Below, piece after piece: positions 41,805-50,607 of a stretch of DNA of 64,000 nucleotides. The stretch comes from Paraburkholderia tropica. GTDB taxonomy: Bacteria > Pseudomonadota > Gammaproteobacteria > Burkholderiales > Burkholderiaceae. Within the stretch, counting starts at the first letter, position 1. Each line of letters opens with the position of its first letter. Location of the stretch: positions 1 to 64,000 of the forward strand of contig NZ_CAJZAR010000068.1 of assembly GCF_914484835.1 (NCBI RefSeq). The letters run 5' to 3'. The notes under the pieces are model-generated. The model was not told the origin of the DNA and searched no databases. It was given only the letters and a program-made list of their open reading frames with translations. The translations under genes and the position numbers were made by a program.

Positions 41805-42214
41805 TTCGCGTACACCTTGCCGAGATTCGCGAAGCCCTTCACCTCGATGGGATTGCCGCACGGATCGAGAAAGAACATCGTGGCCTGCTCGCCGGGCTGG
41901 CCTTCGAAACGCATCGTCGGCTCGATCACGAATTCGAGTCCGCTCGCGCTCAGGCGGTCGGCCAGCGCGCGCCAGTCAGGCATGTCCATCACGAGGCCGA
42001 GATGCGGCATCGGCACCCAGCGGTCGCCGACGCGCCCCGTGTTCGTGACCGGAAACGGCTCGCCCAGATGCAGCGAGATCTGATGGCCGAAGAAGTCGAA
42101 ATCGACCCACGTGTCGGTGCTGCGGCCTTCCTGGCAGCCGAGCAGATCGCCGTAGAAGGCGCGCGAGGCGTCGAGATCGCGGACGTGGTAAGCGAGGTGA
42201 AAAGCGGTGTGCAT
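41801..42214 (-). CDS. VOC family protein (glyoxalase/dioxygenase fold)
   Basis: 137 residues. FHLAYHVRDLDASRAFYGD opens the first beta-alpha-beta-beta-beta unit (His metal ligand), HLGLVMDMPDW the second (His), and FFLDPCGNPIEVKGF gives the Glu ligand. The start is the ATG at 42214; an upstream in-frame ATG would add 38 residues without family character. Co-transcribed with the dehydrogenase gene. Could be a small glyoxalase-like enzyme or an extradiol-type protein. Confidence 0.83.
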   Translation of the reverse strand: MHTAFHLAYHVRDLDASRAFYGDLLGCQEGRSTDTWVDFDFFGHQISLHLGEPFPVTNTGRVGDRWVPMPHLGLVMDMPDWRALADRLSASGLEFVIEPTMRFEGQPGEQATMFFLDPCGNPIEVKGFANLGKVYAK

Positions 42215-42342
42215 GAGCGTTCCAGTAGCAGAAGGAAGCGGGACGGAAGCGGGACGAAAGCAGCGGAAGAATGGAAGCGAGCGTAGCAGCGCGACTTCAA
42301 AAGAGATAGCATGGATTTTTTTATGCATCGAAAGGAAAACTT
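42215..42342. promoter_or_regulatory. Divergent promoter region of the VOC/dehydrogenase pair and LysR gene
   Basis: 128 bp. It contains GCAT-N10-ATGC (42309-42326) around an AT-rich core, a plausible LysR-type site that would let the LysR protein regulate the leftward pair. Confidence 0.4.
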
Positions 42343-43200
42343 TTGGAAACGCGCTATCTCAAGAGCCTGATCGCCATCGTCGATTGCGGGTCGATCGCCG
42401 ACGCGGCGCGCACCGAGCACGTCACGGCGGCCGCGATGGGCCAGCGCGTGCAGGCGCTCGAACGCGAACTCGGCTTTGCGCTGCTGTCGCGGCGCGGTCA
42501 CACGGCGCAGCCCACGCCCGCGTGTCTCGCGCTGCTGCCGCGCGCGCGCCGTCTGGTGCGCGACGCGGCCCTGCTCGGCGGCGACGCCGACCGCGACGGC
42601 CTGAGCGGCACGCTGCGGGTCGGTGCGATTTCCACGGCGCTCACCGGCATGCTGCCCGCCGCGCTGCGCGCGCTCACGCGCGACGCGCCGAAGGCCCGGC
42701 TCGCGATTGCGCCCGGCACCTCGCAGAGCCTGTTCCAGCAGTTGCAGGCGGGCCAGATCGATGCGGCCATCACGGTCGCGCCGCCGTTCGACTTGCCGAA
42801 AACGCTGCGCGCCACCGCGCTGCGCCGCGAACCACTCGTCATGCTCGCGCCCAAGAAAGCGCGCGGCACGCCGCTCACGCTGCTGGCCGAGCGGCCCTAT
42901 ATCCGCTACGACCCGAACGCGTGGGGCGGCCGCTTCGCCACGCGCTGGCTCGCCGATCAGGGCACGGAACCGGCCGTGCTCTGCGACCTCGACGCGCTCG
43001 AAGCCATCGCGATGCTGGTCGCGGACGGCATGGGCGTCGGGCTCGTGCCGCGCTGGTCGGGCATCGAGCGTTTCGCGGGCGATTGCCGCGTGATCGCGCT
43101 GCCGGGCGCGGCCTACGAGCGCGAGATCGTGCTGCTCGCCGACGCCGATCCCGAGCGTCCGAATCTGCTCGCCGCGCTGGCCAACACGCTCGCGCAGTAA
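42343..43200 (+). CDS. LysR family transcriptional regulator with TTG start
   Basis: 285 residues. The winged helix is ETRYLKSLIAIVDCGSIADA then ARTEHVTAAAMGQRVQALER; the effector domain opens SGTLRVGAISTALTG. The only suitable start is the TTG at 42343, 8 nt after AAGGA, giving the normal family N-terminus. It is divergent from the VOC/GhrA-type pair and probably regulates it; it also precedes the ABC binding-protein gene, whose promoter looks GntR-controlled instead. Confidence 0.88.
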   Translation: METRYLKSLIAIVDCGSIADAARTEHVTAAAMGQRVQALERELGFALLSRRGHTAQPTPACLALLPRARRLVRDAALLGGDADRDGLSGTLRVGAISTALTGMLPAALRALTRDAPKARLAIAPGTSQSLFQQLQAGQIDAAITVAPPFDLPKTLRATALRREPLVMLAPKKARGTPLTLLAERPYIRYDPNAWGGRFATRWLADQGTEPAVLCDLDALEAIAMLVADGMGVGLVPRWSGIERFAGDCRVIALPGAAYEREIVLLADADPERPNLLAALANTLAQ

Positions 43201-43252
43201 GCGGCGCGGTTTATGTGCGCCTGCACGCGATTGTTCTTTTCTGCGGCCCGCT

Positions 43253-43281
43253 ATGTACAACTGTGCGATAAAAATACAAAC
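43253..43281. promoter_or_regulatory. Possible distal operator upstream of the binding-protein gene
   Basis: ATGTACAACTG and ATACAAAC about 10 bp apart repeat, in mirror order, the TTTGTAT and TGTACAAC elements found at 43371-43392. It could be an auxiliary GntR site about 100 bp upstream. Confidence 0.35.
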
Positions 43282-43353
43282 AGCCGCGCGCGCCGCGCAT
43301 AAAAAATTCATGTGATTTCAAGGCCACACGAGGACGGGTTTTTAAATTCTCGC

Positions 43354-43392
43354 TTGACGTGCATTTTTCACGTTTGTATAAATTTGTACAAC
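43354..43392 (+). promoter_or_regulatory. Sigma-70 promoter with overlapping GntR-type operator
   Basis: TTGACG (43354-43359), a 17-bp spacer and TATAAA (43377-43382). Over the -10 lies TTTGTATAA-A-TTTGTACAA, two 9-bp repeats one helical turn apart. The 14-mer CGTTTGTATAAATT recurs exactly in the leftward promoter at 54462-54490, as do CGCTTGAC and the T-run in the spacer. The simplest reading is repression by the GntR protein at 54612. Confidence 0.78.
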
Positions 43393-43428
43393 TCAAGCAA
43401 AACACGATTCCCGCCAACAGGACCCGCC

Positions 43429-44322
43429 ATGAACGCACGCTTGCCCTTTTCCTCTTTTTCCGCCCTTTCCGCTGTCCGCGCCGTTCCCGTTCTTCCGGCC
43501 CTCGTGGCCTCCGCCGCGCTGTGCTGCGCGCTCGCCGCGCCCGCCGCCTCGGCGGCCGACGCTGTCAAAACGCTCGATTCGGGCAAGCTGACCTACGGCG
43601 TCGCGGCCACCTTCGCGCCGTTCGAATTCACGCGCAGCGGCGCGCTGACCGGCTTCGACATCGACCTCGCGCAAGCCGTCGCCAAGGAGATGAAGCTCGA
43701 ACCCGCGCCGCAGAACATGCAGTTCAGCGGCCTGATTCCGGCGCTGCAAGGCGGCCGCATCGACCTGATCAATTCGGCGATGTACATCACGCCGGCCCGC
43801 AGCGCGCAGGTCGATTTCGTGCCCTATCTGCGCGTGGGCGACCGCATCATCGTGCAGCAGAGCAATCCCGCGAAGATCACGGGCCGCGACGACTCGCTGT
43901 GCGGCAAGAACGTGGCCGTCACGCTCGGCGGCATCGAGGAAACCTACGCGCGCGCCGACGCCAAACGCTGCACGGCGGAAGGCAAGACCGCGCCGAACGT
44001 CATGACGCTCCCGACCGCGCAGGACGCCGCGCTGAGCCTGCGCCAGGGCCGCGCCGACGCGATCTACAACTCCACGCCCGGCACCGTGCAATTGCTCGCC
44101 GAAGTGCCCGACACGTACAAGGCCGTCGGCCCCGAATTCGAACAGACCACCACGATCGGCTTCGCCGTCGCGAAGGGCAACACGGCGATGGCGGGCGCGC
44201 TCAAGGACGCGCTCGCGAAAGTGGTCGCGCAAGGCACCTATCGCCAGTTGATCGCGAAGTGGAAGCTGCCTGCTTCCGTGTCGATTTTCGACGGCGCGAG
44301 CAACGTCGCGAAGGCCGACTGA
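43429..44322 (+). CDS. Amino-acid ABC transporter substrate-binding protein (SBP_bac_3)
   Basis: 297 residues. A long signal peptide (hydrophobic core about 20-40, cleavage after ASAADA) precedes the family-3 binding fold: TYGVAATFAPFEFTRSGALTG, FDIDLAQAVAKEM, GGRIDLINSAMYITPARS. AGGA precedes ATG 43429. Its ATPase and permease partners are about 9 kb downstream in opposite orientation (52934-54416) and share its promoter sequence, which makes this the missing binding protein of that importer. Confidence 0.9.
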   Translation: MNARLPFSSFSALSAVRAVPVLPALVASAALCCALAAPAASAADAVKTLDSGKLTYGVAATFAPFEFTRSGALTGFDIDLAQAVAKEMKLEPAPQNMQFSGLIPALQGGRIDLINSAMYITPARSAQVDFVPYLRVGDRIIVQQSNPAKITGRDDSLCGKNVAVTLGGIEETYARADAKRCTAEGKTAPNVMTLPTAQDAALSLRQGRADAIYNSTPGTVQLLAEVPDTYKAVGPEFEQTTTIGFAVAKGNTAMAGALKDALAKVVAQGTYRQLIAKWKLPASVSIFDGASNVAKAD

Positions 44323-44514
44323 CCGACGCGCCTCGCGCGCGCTGCGTCTCCTTTCTGTTTCGTTTCGCTGGTTTGCGTTGACGGTTCCGGGGCGGCCTCG
44401 CCGCTCCGGCGGGCGCGCTCGCGCCTGCTCGCCCTGACACCACGACGTTCGCTTTATCGCATCTCTCGCTTTTATCCGCCGCACGCTTCTCGCTCACGAC
44501 CTCAATCACAATTA

Positions 44515-44525
44515 TTTCGTACAAC
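44515..44525 (+). promoter_or_regulatory. Half operator before the porin gene
   Basis: TTTCGTACAAC just before the porin start matches the right half (TTTGTACAAC) of the 43371-43392 operator with one mismatch and one inserted-like shift. It may place the porin in the same regulon. Confidence 0.35.
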
Positions 44526-44527
44526 AG

Positions 44528-45691
44528 ATGAACCTCATGAAAGCACGACTCGCACTCACCGGCGCGGTACTCGCCGGCGCCAGCATCGGCAGCGCACACG
44601 CGCAAAGCAGCATCACGCTCTACGGCATCGTCGATGCGGGCATCAGCTATCTCAAGACGAACAACGGCAACCGCTTCAGCCTGCTGAGCGGCGGCCTCTC
44701 GGGCAATCGCTGGGGTCTCAAGGGCAGCGAGGATCTCGGCGGCGGGATGAAGGCGATCTTCCAGCTCGAATCCGGCTTCGCGATCGGCACCGGCAAGTCG
44801 CTGCAAGGCAGCCGCGAATTCGGCCGTCAATCGTTCGTGGGGCTTTCGGGCGACCGTTGGGGCTCGCTCGTCGCGGGCCGCATGTACGATCCGATCGTCG
44901 ATCTCGTGCAGCCGCTCACCGCCGACGGCGCAGGCGGCAGCGTGCCCTTCGCCACGCCCGGCGACGTCGACAACAACGACTTCAGCGCGCGCGTCTCGAA
45001 CGCCGTGAAGTACACCTCGCCGAACTTCGGCGGGCTCCAGTTCGAAGCGCTCGCCGCGCCCGGCGGCGTGGCCGGTTCGCTCGGCCAGGGCTACACGCTC
45101 AGCGCCGCCGCGCTCTACGCGAACGGCCCGCTCAAGCTCGCGGCGGGCTACTTCCAGGCCGCCAACGCGAACGCGTCGACGGGCGCGCGCACGGGCTGGA
45201 CCAGCGCCACCACCGACGCCCTCTTCGAAGGCGGCTCGATCAACACCGCCTACCAGAGCGCCCACGTGCTCGGCATCGCCCAGGCGGCGGCGCAGTACCA
45301 GCTCGGCGCCTTCCTGCTCGGCGCGGGCTACAGCAACGCGCGCTACACCGCCGACGGCGAATCGACCTTCGCGCACACGCAGCACTACAACACCGGCCGC
45401 GTGTACGCGTTCTACCGCGTCTCGCCCGCGCTGCGCTTCGGCCTCGGCTACATCTTCACCGACGCGAGCGGCGACGCCTCCGCGCGCTACAACCAGGTGA
45501 GCACGGGCGCGTTCTACACGCTCTCCAAATCCACCGACGTCTACGCCACCGCCGCCTTCCAGCACGCGAGCGGCGAGCAGCGCACGAGTTCGGGCGCGCT
45601 CCAGGACGCGCGCGCAACGATCTCGTCGTATGGCGTGGACGGCACCAGCACGCAGGCGATCGTGACGGTCGGTCTGCGGCATCGTTTCTGA
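44528..45691 (+). CDS. Gram-negative general porin (Omp32/OpcP type)
   Basis: 387 residues. Signal peptide (MKARLALTGAVLAGASIGSA-like, cleavage after AHA) is followed by SSITLYGIVDAGISYL, the diagnostic first strand of Burkholderia porins, and it ends in the C-terminal Phe of IVTVGLRHRF needed for BAM insertion. Trimeric outer-membrane channel. The start is ATG 44528 or 44537. It lies between the binding protein and the catabolic genes and probably admits the substrate to the periplasm. Confidence 0.93.
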   Translation: MNLMKARLALTGAVLAGASIGSAHAQSSITLYGIVDAGISYLKTNNGNRFSLLSGGLSGNRWGLKGSEDLGGGMKAIFQLESGFAIGTGKSLQGSREFGRQSFVGLSGDRWGSLVAGRMYDPIVDLVQPLTADGAGGSVPFATPGDVDNNDFSARVSNAVKYTSPNFGGLQFEALAAPGGVAGSLGQGYTLSAAALYANGPLKLAAGYFQAANANASTGARTGWTSATTDALFEGGSINTAYQSAHVLGIAQAAAQYQLGAFLLGAGYSNARYTADGESTFAHTQHYNTGRVYAFYRVSPALRFGLGYIFTDASGDASARYNQVSTGAFYTLSKSTDVYATAAFQHASGEQRTSSGALQDARATISSYGVDGTSTQAIVTVGLRHRF

Positions 45692-45762
45692 TCCGGCTCA
45701 CGCCGGATCGCCTGGCGCGGCGGACCGCATGCGTTCGCCGCGCGTTCATCGAGGATCGCAAC

Positions 45763-46755
45763 ATGTTGTCTTTTCAGACCCCCGCCGCCCGCGACGTACT
45801 CGACGCCGCCGCGCGCCTGCACAACGTCGCCGTCGACACGCCGCTCGTGCGGTCGGATCTGCTCGACGCGCTCACGGGCGCGCGCGTGGTCGTCAAGCTC
45901 GAATCGCTGCAACACACGGGCGCGTTCAAGTTTCGCGGCGCCTATAACTGCCTCTCGCGGCTCGACCGCGCGCTCTGTCCCGACGGCGTGGTCGCCTACT
46001 CGACCGGCAATCACGGCCAGGCGATCGCCACGGTCGGGCGCATGCTCGGCCTGCCGACCACGGTCGTGATGCCGTCGAATGCGCCTGAAAACAAGGTCGA
46101 AAAAGCGCGGCTCGCGGGCGCGCGCATCGTGCGCTACGACCGCGAGCGGCAAAGCCGCGAAGAAGTGGCCGCTGAACTCGCGCGCGAAGGCCGCTACACG
46201 GTCGTGCCGCCCGGCGATCATCATCATGTGATCGCGGGCCAGGGCACGGTCGCGCTCGAATCGCTGGAGCGACTGGGCGCGGCGGAAGTCGATGCGATCG
46301 TCGTGCCCTGCGGCGGCGGCGGACTCGCGGCGGGCACCTGTCTCGCGGTCGAGGCGGCGGGCTCGCACGCCGAAGTCTGGGCCGCCGAACCGGCGAGCTT
46401 CGACGACACGCGCCGCTCGCTCGCCTCGGGCGCGCGCGAAACGAATCCGGCCGGACGCGTGTCGATCTGCGACGCGCTGCTCGCGCCCGTGCCCGCCGAA
46501 CTGCCGTTCTCGATCAACCGTTCGCGCCTCACGGGCGCGCTCGTCGCCGACGACGAGGCCGTGCGCCGCGCAATGGCGTTCTGTTTCGAAGCGTTCCGCG
46601 TGGTGGTGGAGCCGGGCGGCGCAACGGCGCTCGCCGCGATGATGGCCGATCCGGCCGCGTCGGCGCTGCGCGGCAAGCGTGTGCTGGTGGTCGCGTCGGG
46701 CGGCAATGTCGATGCCGAATTGTTTGCGTCGGCGCTTGCATCGCAGGTCGCGTAA
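45763..46755 (+). CDS. PLP-dependent threonine/serine dehydratase-like enzyme (EutB/hydroxyaspartate dehydratase type)
   Basis: 330 residues of fold-type II. PLP Lys in HTGAFKFRGAYNCLSR, the Asn-Gly cofactor loop STGNHGQAIA, the phosphate-binding Gly loop PCGGGGLAAGTC and a C-terminal Ser/Gly motif VVASGGNVD. No ACT regulatory domain, so it is catabolic in type. Candidates are threonine/serine dehydratase, threo-3-hydroxyaspartate ammonia-lyase, or the EutB dehydratase of hydroxyectoine use. GAGGA precedes ATG 45763. Confidence 0.87.
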   Translation: MLSFQTPAARDVLDAAARLHNVAVDTPLVRSDLLDALTGARVVVKLESLQHTGAFKFRGAYNCLSRLDRALCPDGVVAYSTGNHGQAIATVGRMLGLPTTVVMPSNAPENKVEKARLAGARIVRYDRERQSREEVAAELAREGRYTVVPPGDHHHVIAGQGTVALESLERLGAAEVDAIVVPCGGGGLAAGTCLAVEAAGSHAEVWAAEPASFDDTRRSLASGARETNPAGRVSICDALLAPVPAELPFSINRSRLTGALVADDEAVRRAMAFCFEAFRVVVEPGGATALAAMMADPAASALRGKRVLVVASGGNVDAELFASALASQVA

Positions 46756-46782
46756 GCGCTGAGTCGTCGCAGAATGTGAAAA

Positions 46783-46810
46783 CGGCGCGCCAACGTGGCG
46801 CGCCGATTTT
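46783..46810. terminator. Terminator between convergent genes
   Basis: Perfect 10-bp arms CGGCGCGCCA / TGGCGCGCCG with a 3-nt loop, followed by ATTTTG, 27 bp after the dehydratase stop. It faces the leftward gene ending at 46833 and could serve both. Confidence 0.8.
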
Positions 46811-46832
46811 GCCTGCGATAACTGAAATGCGT

Positions 46833-48098
46833 TCAGCGCTCTCGCGCCGCCTTCAACCACGCAAGCAGCAACGGATGCGCCGCGCCCTCGCGCGACGACA
46901 ATTCCGGGTGCCCCTGCATGCCCGCGAAGAACGGATGATCGCGCGCCTCGATCGCATCGGCGATTTCGCCGCTCGCATCGCGCGCGGCAATCGTCACGCC
47001 GACACGCGCCAATGGCGCTTCCAGCGAACCTTCAAGCCGATAGCGATGATTGCAGCGGATCGCCGCTTGCGTGCCAGCGAGCCAATGCACGAACCGCGAA
47101 TCGTGGGCGAGCGCTATGGGCTGCACGCCCGCGCGATGCACGAGTACGCCATCGCTGGATTCGCGGATCGGCACGAAGCTCGCCACGCGCGCATGCGGTT
47201 CGGCTTCGAGCATGCCGATGTCGTCGCGTTCGAGCGCCACGCGGGCGAGCGCCGTCGCCATCGACTGCATGCCGAGACAGAGCCCGACGATCGGCACGCG
47301 CGCGGCCCACGCGAAGCGCGCCGCCGCGATCTGCCCGGCGACGCGCGACATGTCCGCGCCTCCCGGCAGCAAGACGGCGTGCGCGCCGCGCAACGGCTCC
47401 GCCACATTCGACGCATCGAGCGATTGCGCCGCGACGAAGCGAACATCGATGTCGAGCGCGAGCGCATCGGCGGCGTCGCCGAGCGCGGCGAGGGTTGCCG
47501 GATATTGCTCGCGTTGCTCGCTTTCGCTGCCGATCAACGCGATCACAAGCGAAGCACTCGCCACGTGCGAAGGCGCTTGCGCTTGCATATCGGCATCGGC
47601 GTCGCGCCATCGGCCGAAGCGGTCTTGCATGGCGGCATCGTGCAGCGTCTGATGCTGATCGATCACGCACGCAACAGACGACGCGCGCGCGACCGCGTAG
47701 CGCATCAACGCCACGCCTTCGCGTTCGGCGCGCGTCGCGAACGCCTCGCGCAACGCCGCAAACTCGCCGTTCGCCGGATGCACGGGCACGACCACGTCGC
47801 CGTGCCGCGCGTGCATCACGATCTCATCGATATCGAGTTCGCCCTGCACGCCGCCAAGACACGCGCGGTCGCGCCAGAGCAAGCCGCTCGCGACCAGCGC
47901 GCCCTGCGTGCAAACGTGCTGCACGGCGTCGGGAAAGCGCGCAGTATCGAAACGCGCGGGCAGATGCGCGAACCTCACCTCGCGCGCCGCCGAGCCCGCG
48001 CCCGCGGTCAGCCGCTCCGCGAGTTGAGTCGCCAGCCGCGCCGCGAGCGCACCATACTGCGCGGGCTCGCTCGCGGCATCCTCGATCAGATGCAGCAT
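46833..48098 (-). CDS. CTP-synthase-like class I glutamine amidotransferase fused to an unrecognised N-terminal domain
   Basis: 421 residues. The C-terminal half (about 180-415) follows the amidotransferase half of PyrG: SLVIALIGSESEQREQYPAT, AVLLPGGADMSRVAGQI, the nucleophile in VPIVGLCLGMQSMATALA (Cys274), NHRYRLEGS, and the His-Glu dyad in GMQGHPELSSREGAAHPLL (397 and 399). The ATP-dependent synthetase half is absent; instead about 175 residues of unknown type precede it. Glutaminase chemistry should be intact. It lies leftward as the last gene of the cluster from 53.7 to 46.8 kb. It resembles annotated CTP-synthase-C-terminal-region-related proteins, whose role is unknown. Confidence 0.8.
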   Translation of the reverse strand: MLHLIEDAASEPAQYGALAARLATQLAERLTAGAGSAAREVRFAHLPARFDTARFPDAVQHVCTQGALVASGLLWRDRACLGGVQGELDIDEIVMHARHGDVVVPVHPANGEFAALREAFATRAEREGVALMRYAVARASSVACVIDQHQTLHDAAMQDRFGRWRDADADMQAQAPSHVASASLVIALIGSESEQREQYPATLAALGDAADALALDIDVRFVAAQSLDASNVAEPLRGAHAVLLPGGADMSRVAGQIAAARFAWAARVPIVGLCLGMQSMATALARVALERDDIGMLEAEPHARVASFVPIRESSDGVLVHRAGVQPIALAHDSRFVHWLAGTQAAIRCNHRYRLEGSLEAPLARVGVTIAARDASGEIADAIEARDHPFFAGMQGHPELSSREGAAHPLLLAWLKAARER

Positions 48099-48135
48099 CG
48101 CTCGCCGCCTGAAGTCGCGTGGTGACGGCGCGCGC

Positions 48136-49365
48136 TCATGCGCCCGCTTCCAGCGGCGCGAGCGTGAGCGTCGCGCACGCGGCTTCGATCCGGCGGCACG
48201 CTTCCTTCAGCGTCTCCACCGGCACCGCATACGCGATGCGCACGTGGTCCTCCACGCCGAACGCGCTGCCGTGCACCACGCCCACATGCGCCGATTCGAG
48301 CAGCCACGTCGCCACCGCGAGATCGTCGCGCAGGATCGTGCCGTCGGGCGTGGTCGCGCCGATCAGGCCCGCGCAGTTCACGAACGCATAGAACGCGCCG
48401 TCGGCGGGCTCGCAATGCAGCCCCGCGCAGCGCGCGATGGTCGCGTTCACGAGATCGCGATTCGCGCGCAGCTCCACGAGCCAGTCGTCGAGAAAGCTCA
48501 AGCCGCCGCGCAAGGCCGCGACGGTCGCCGCCTGCGAAATCGTGCTCGGATTCGAGGTGCTTTGCGATTGCAGGATCTGCATCGCGCGCACGAGCCACGC
48601 CGGGCCGCCCGCGTAACCAATGCGCCAGCCCGTCATCGAATAACCCTTCGAGACGCCGTTCACCGTGAGCGTGCGCTCGCGCAGACGCGGCTCGACTTCG
48701 GCCGGCGTGCTGAACGGGCCGCTGAAACGCACGTGCTCGTAGATGTCGTCGGCCATCAGCAGCACGTGCTCGTGATCGAGCAGCACGTCGGCGAGCGCGC
48801 GCAACTCCTCGCGCGTGTAAACCGCGCCCGTGGGATTGTTCGGCGAGTTCAGGATCAGCCAGCGCGTTTTCGGCGTGATGGCCGCGCGCAGCGTCTGCGC
48901 GTCGAGCTTCCAGCCATTCGCGGGGTCGCCGCTCAGCACGCGCGCGCGGCCTTCAGCGAGCGCCACCATGTCGGGATACGACACCCAGTACGGCGCGCAG
49001 ATCAGCACCTCGTCGCCGGGCGCGAGCGTCGCGAGCAGCGCGTTGAAGATCAACTGCTTCGCGCCCGTGCCCGCGATCACCTCATCCATGCCGTAACGCA
49101 CGCCGTTCTCGCGCGCGAACTTCTCGACGATGGCCGCGAGCAGTTCGCTCGTGCCCGCCACGGCGGTGTATTTCGTGTCGCCGCGCTCGATGGCTTCGAT
49201 GCCTGCGCGCTTGATATGCGCGGGCGTGTCGAAGTGCAATTCGCCTTCGCCGAGATTGATGACGGATTGCCCGGCGGCGAGCAGCTCGCGCACCTTGTCG
49301 GAGATCGCGGCCGTGGGCGAGGGACGCACGCGGCTCATGCGCGGCGCCAGTTGGGAAAAAGACAT
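48136..49365 (-). CDS. Class I PLP-dependent aminotransferase (AspC type), paralogue 2
   Basis: 409 residues. INLGEGELHFDTPAHIKRA replaces the usual GEPDF with GELHF. PLP contacts NSPNNPTGAVYTREE, MADDIYEHVRFSG, and PLP Lys in NGVSKGYSMTGWRIGY are present, as is Arg in VEDHVRIAYAV. AAGAGG precedes ATG 49365. Related to the protein at 29907 but in a different operon. It probably transaminates an amino acid released by the neighbouring hydrolases. Confidence 0.9.
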   Translation of the reverse strand: MSFSQLAPRMSRVRPSPTAAISDKVRELLAAGQSVINLGEGELHFDTPAHIKRAGIEAIERGDTKYTAVAGTSELLAAIVEKFARENGVRYGMDEVIAGTGAKQLIFNALLATLAPGDEVLICAPYWVSYPDMVALAEGRARVLSGDPANGWKLDAQTLRAAITPKTRWLILNSPNNPTGAVYTREELRALADVLLDHEHVLLMADDIYEHVRFSGPFSTPAEVEPRLRERTLTVNGVSKGYSMTGWRIGYAGGPAWLVRAMQILQSQSTSNPSTISQAATVAALRGGLSFLDDWLVELRANRDLVNATIARCAGLHCEPADGAFYAFVNCAGLIGATTPDGTILRDDLAVATWLLESAHVGVVHGSAFGVEDHVRIAYAVPVETLKEACRRIEAACATLTLAPLEAGA

Positions 49366-49411
49366 AGACACCTCTTGATACTTTGGACTGCGCACTAAAC
49401 CGCGCGCGTAA

Positions 49412-50587
49412 TCAGGCCGCGACGCGCAACAGCGGGCGCGCGATATGGCCGAGCGCGCGATAACCGGTCTCGGTCACCACCACGGTTTCGCTCACGCCCA
49501 CGGTGAACTCGCCGTAGATGCGCAGCGCGGGCGGAATATGGAACGTCATGCCGGGGCGCAGCGGCGTGGTCACGCCCGTGTAGAGACTCAGGATCGAGCC
49601 TTCGCCCCAGTCCGGCGCGAACGAAATGCCGACCGAGTAGCCGGTTCGCTTCTTGAAGTTGTCGGTGTAGCCCGCGCGGTCGATCACGGCCTGGCACGCG
49701 AGGTGCGGCGCTTCGCACGGCGCGCCCGGCACGATGGCGTCGAGCGCCGCCTGCAAGGCTTCCTGGCAGACCTTTTCCATGTCGAGCGCTTCGGGGCGCA
49801 CTTCGCCGATCCACGCCGAACGCATCAGCGCCGCGTGATAGCGGTCATGGCACGCGGCCATTTCGAGGAACGCGGGCGCGTTCGCTTCGAGCGCGCGGCG
49901 ACGCCACGTGCCGTGCGGCACGCCGGTGCGCGGACCGGCCGAGACCAGCGGCTCCATGCCCACGTATTCCGAACCGGCTGCGATGGCCGCGCCCATCATC
50001 GCCGCGACCAGGGTGTTTTCGGTGTTGCCCACATGCACCGCGTCGAGACCCGCGCGCATGCCCGCATCGACATAGCTCGCGGCTTTTTCGAGCTTCGCGA
50101 TTTCGGCGGGCGACTTCACCGCGCGCAGTTGTTCGACCACGCCCGCCGCGTCGGCGATGGTGCCGAGCTTCGCGCCCAGCGCCTCGTAGACCGCAATCGG
50201 CAGGAACCAGCCGCGCTTGTCGATCGCCACGCGCTTGCCCGCGAGACCCTTCTGCTGGATCACGCGCACGAGCACGTCGACGGGATTGTCGCCGTCGCCA
50301 TAAACCTTGGCATCCGAAATAAATGTGTTGGCGATGAAGTTGAAATATTCGAGCTGGCGAATCACGAACACCGGATCGCCCTCGACCGGCAGCACGAGCG
50401 CCTGGAACGTGTAGTAACCCGGCGTCTGCTGGCCCGTGAGATAGAAGATGTTTTCGGGGCCGGTCACGACCATCGCGTCGATCTGGTTGCGCGCGAGCAG
50501 TTCGCGGGCGCGCGCAACGCGATGCGCGTATTCGGCGGCCGTGAAGGCCGATTCGCTGCCCTGTGCGGGGCCCTGGTTGGCTTGCAT
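49412..50587 (-). CDS. M24 (creatinase/prolidase-fold) hydrolase, ectoine-hydrolase-like, metal ligands altered
   Basis: 391 residues. The N-terminal domain contains NQIDAMVVTGPENIFYLTG. The C-terminal pita-bread domain has GPRTGVPHGTWRRRALEAN, FLEMAACHDRYHAALMRSAW and GYSVGISFAPDWGEGSI. In metallopeptidases the second motif would hold two Asp ligands; here they are replaced, as in ectoine hydrolase (DoeA/EutD) and creatinase, which act without the dimetal site. AAGGA precedes ATG 50587. It may open a cyclic amidine or split a C-N bond of the imported compound. Confidence 0.82.
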   Translation of the reverse strand: MQANQGPAQGSESAFTAAEYAHRVARARELLARNQIDAMVVTGPENIFYLTGQQTPGYYTFQALVLPVEGDPVFVIRQLEYFNFIANTFISDAKVYGDGDNPVDVLVRVIQQKGLAGKRVAIDKRGWFLPIAVYEALGAKLGTIADAAGVVEQLRAVKSPAEIAKLEKAASYVDAGMRAGLDAVHVGNTENTLVAAMMGAAIAAGSEYVGMEPLVSAGPRTGVPHGTWRRRALEANAPAFLEMAACHDRYHAALMRSAWIGEVRPEALDMEKVCQEALQAALDAIVPGAPCEAPHLACQAVIDRAGYTDNFKKRTGYSVGISFAPDWGEGSILSLYTGVTTPLRPGMTFHIPPALRIYGEFTVGVSETVVVTETGYRALGHIARPLLRVAA

Positions 50588-50607
50588 GCTGTGTGTCCTT
50601 GTGTCGT

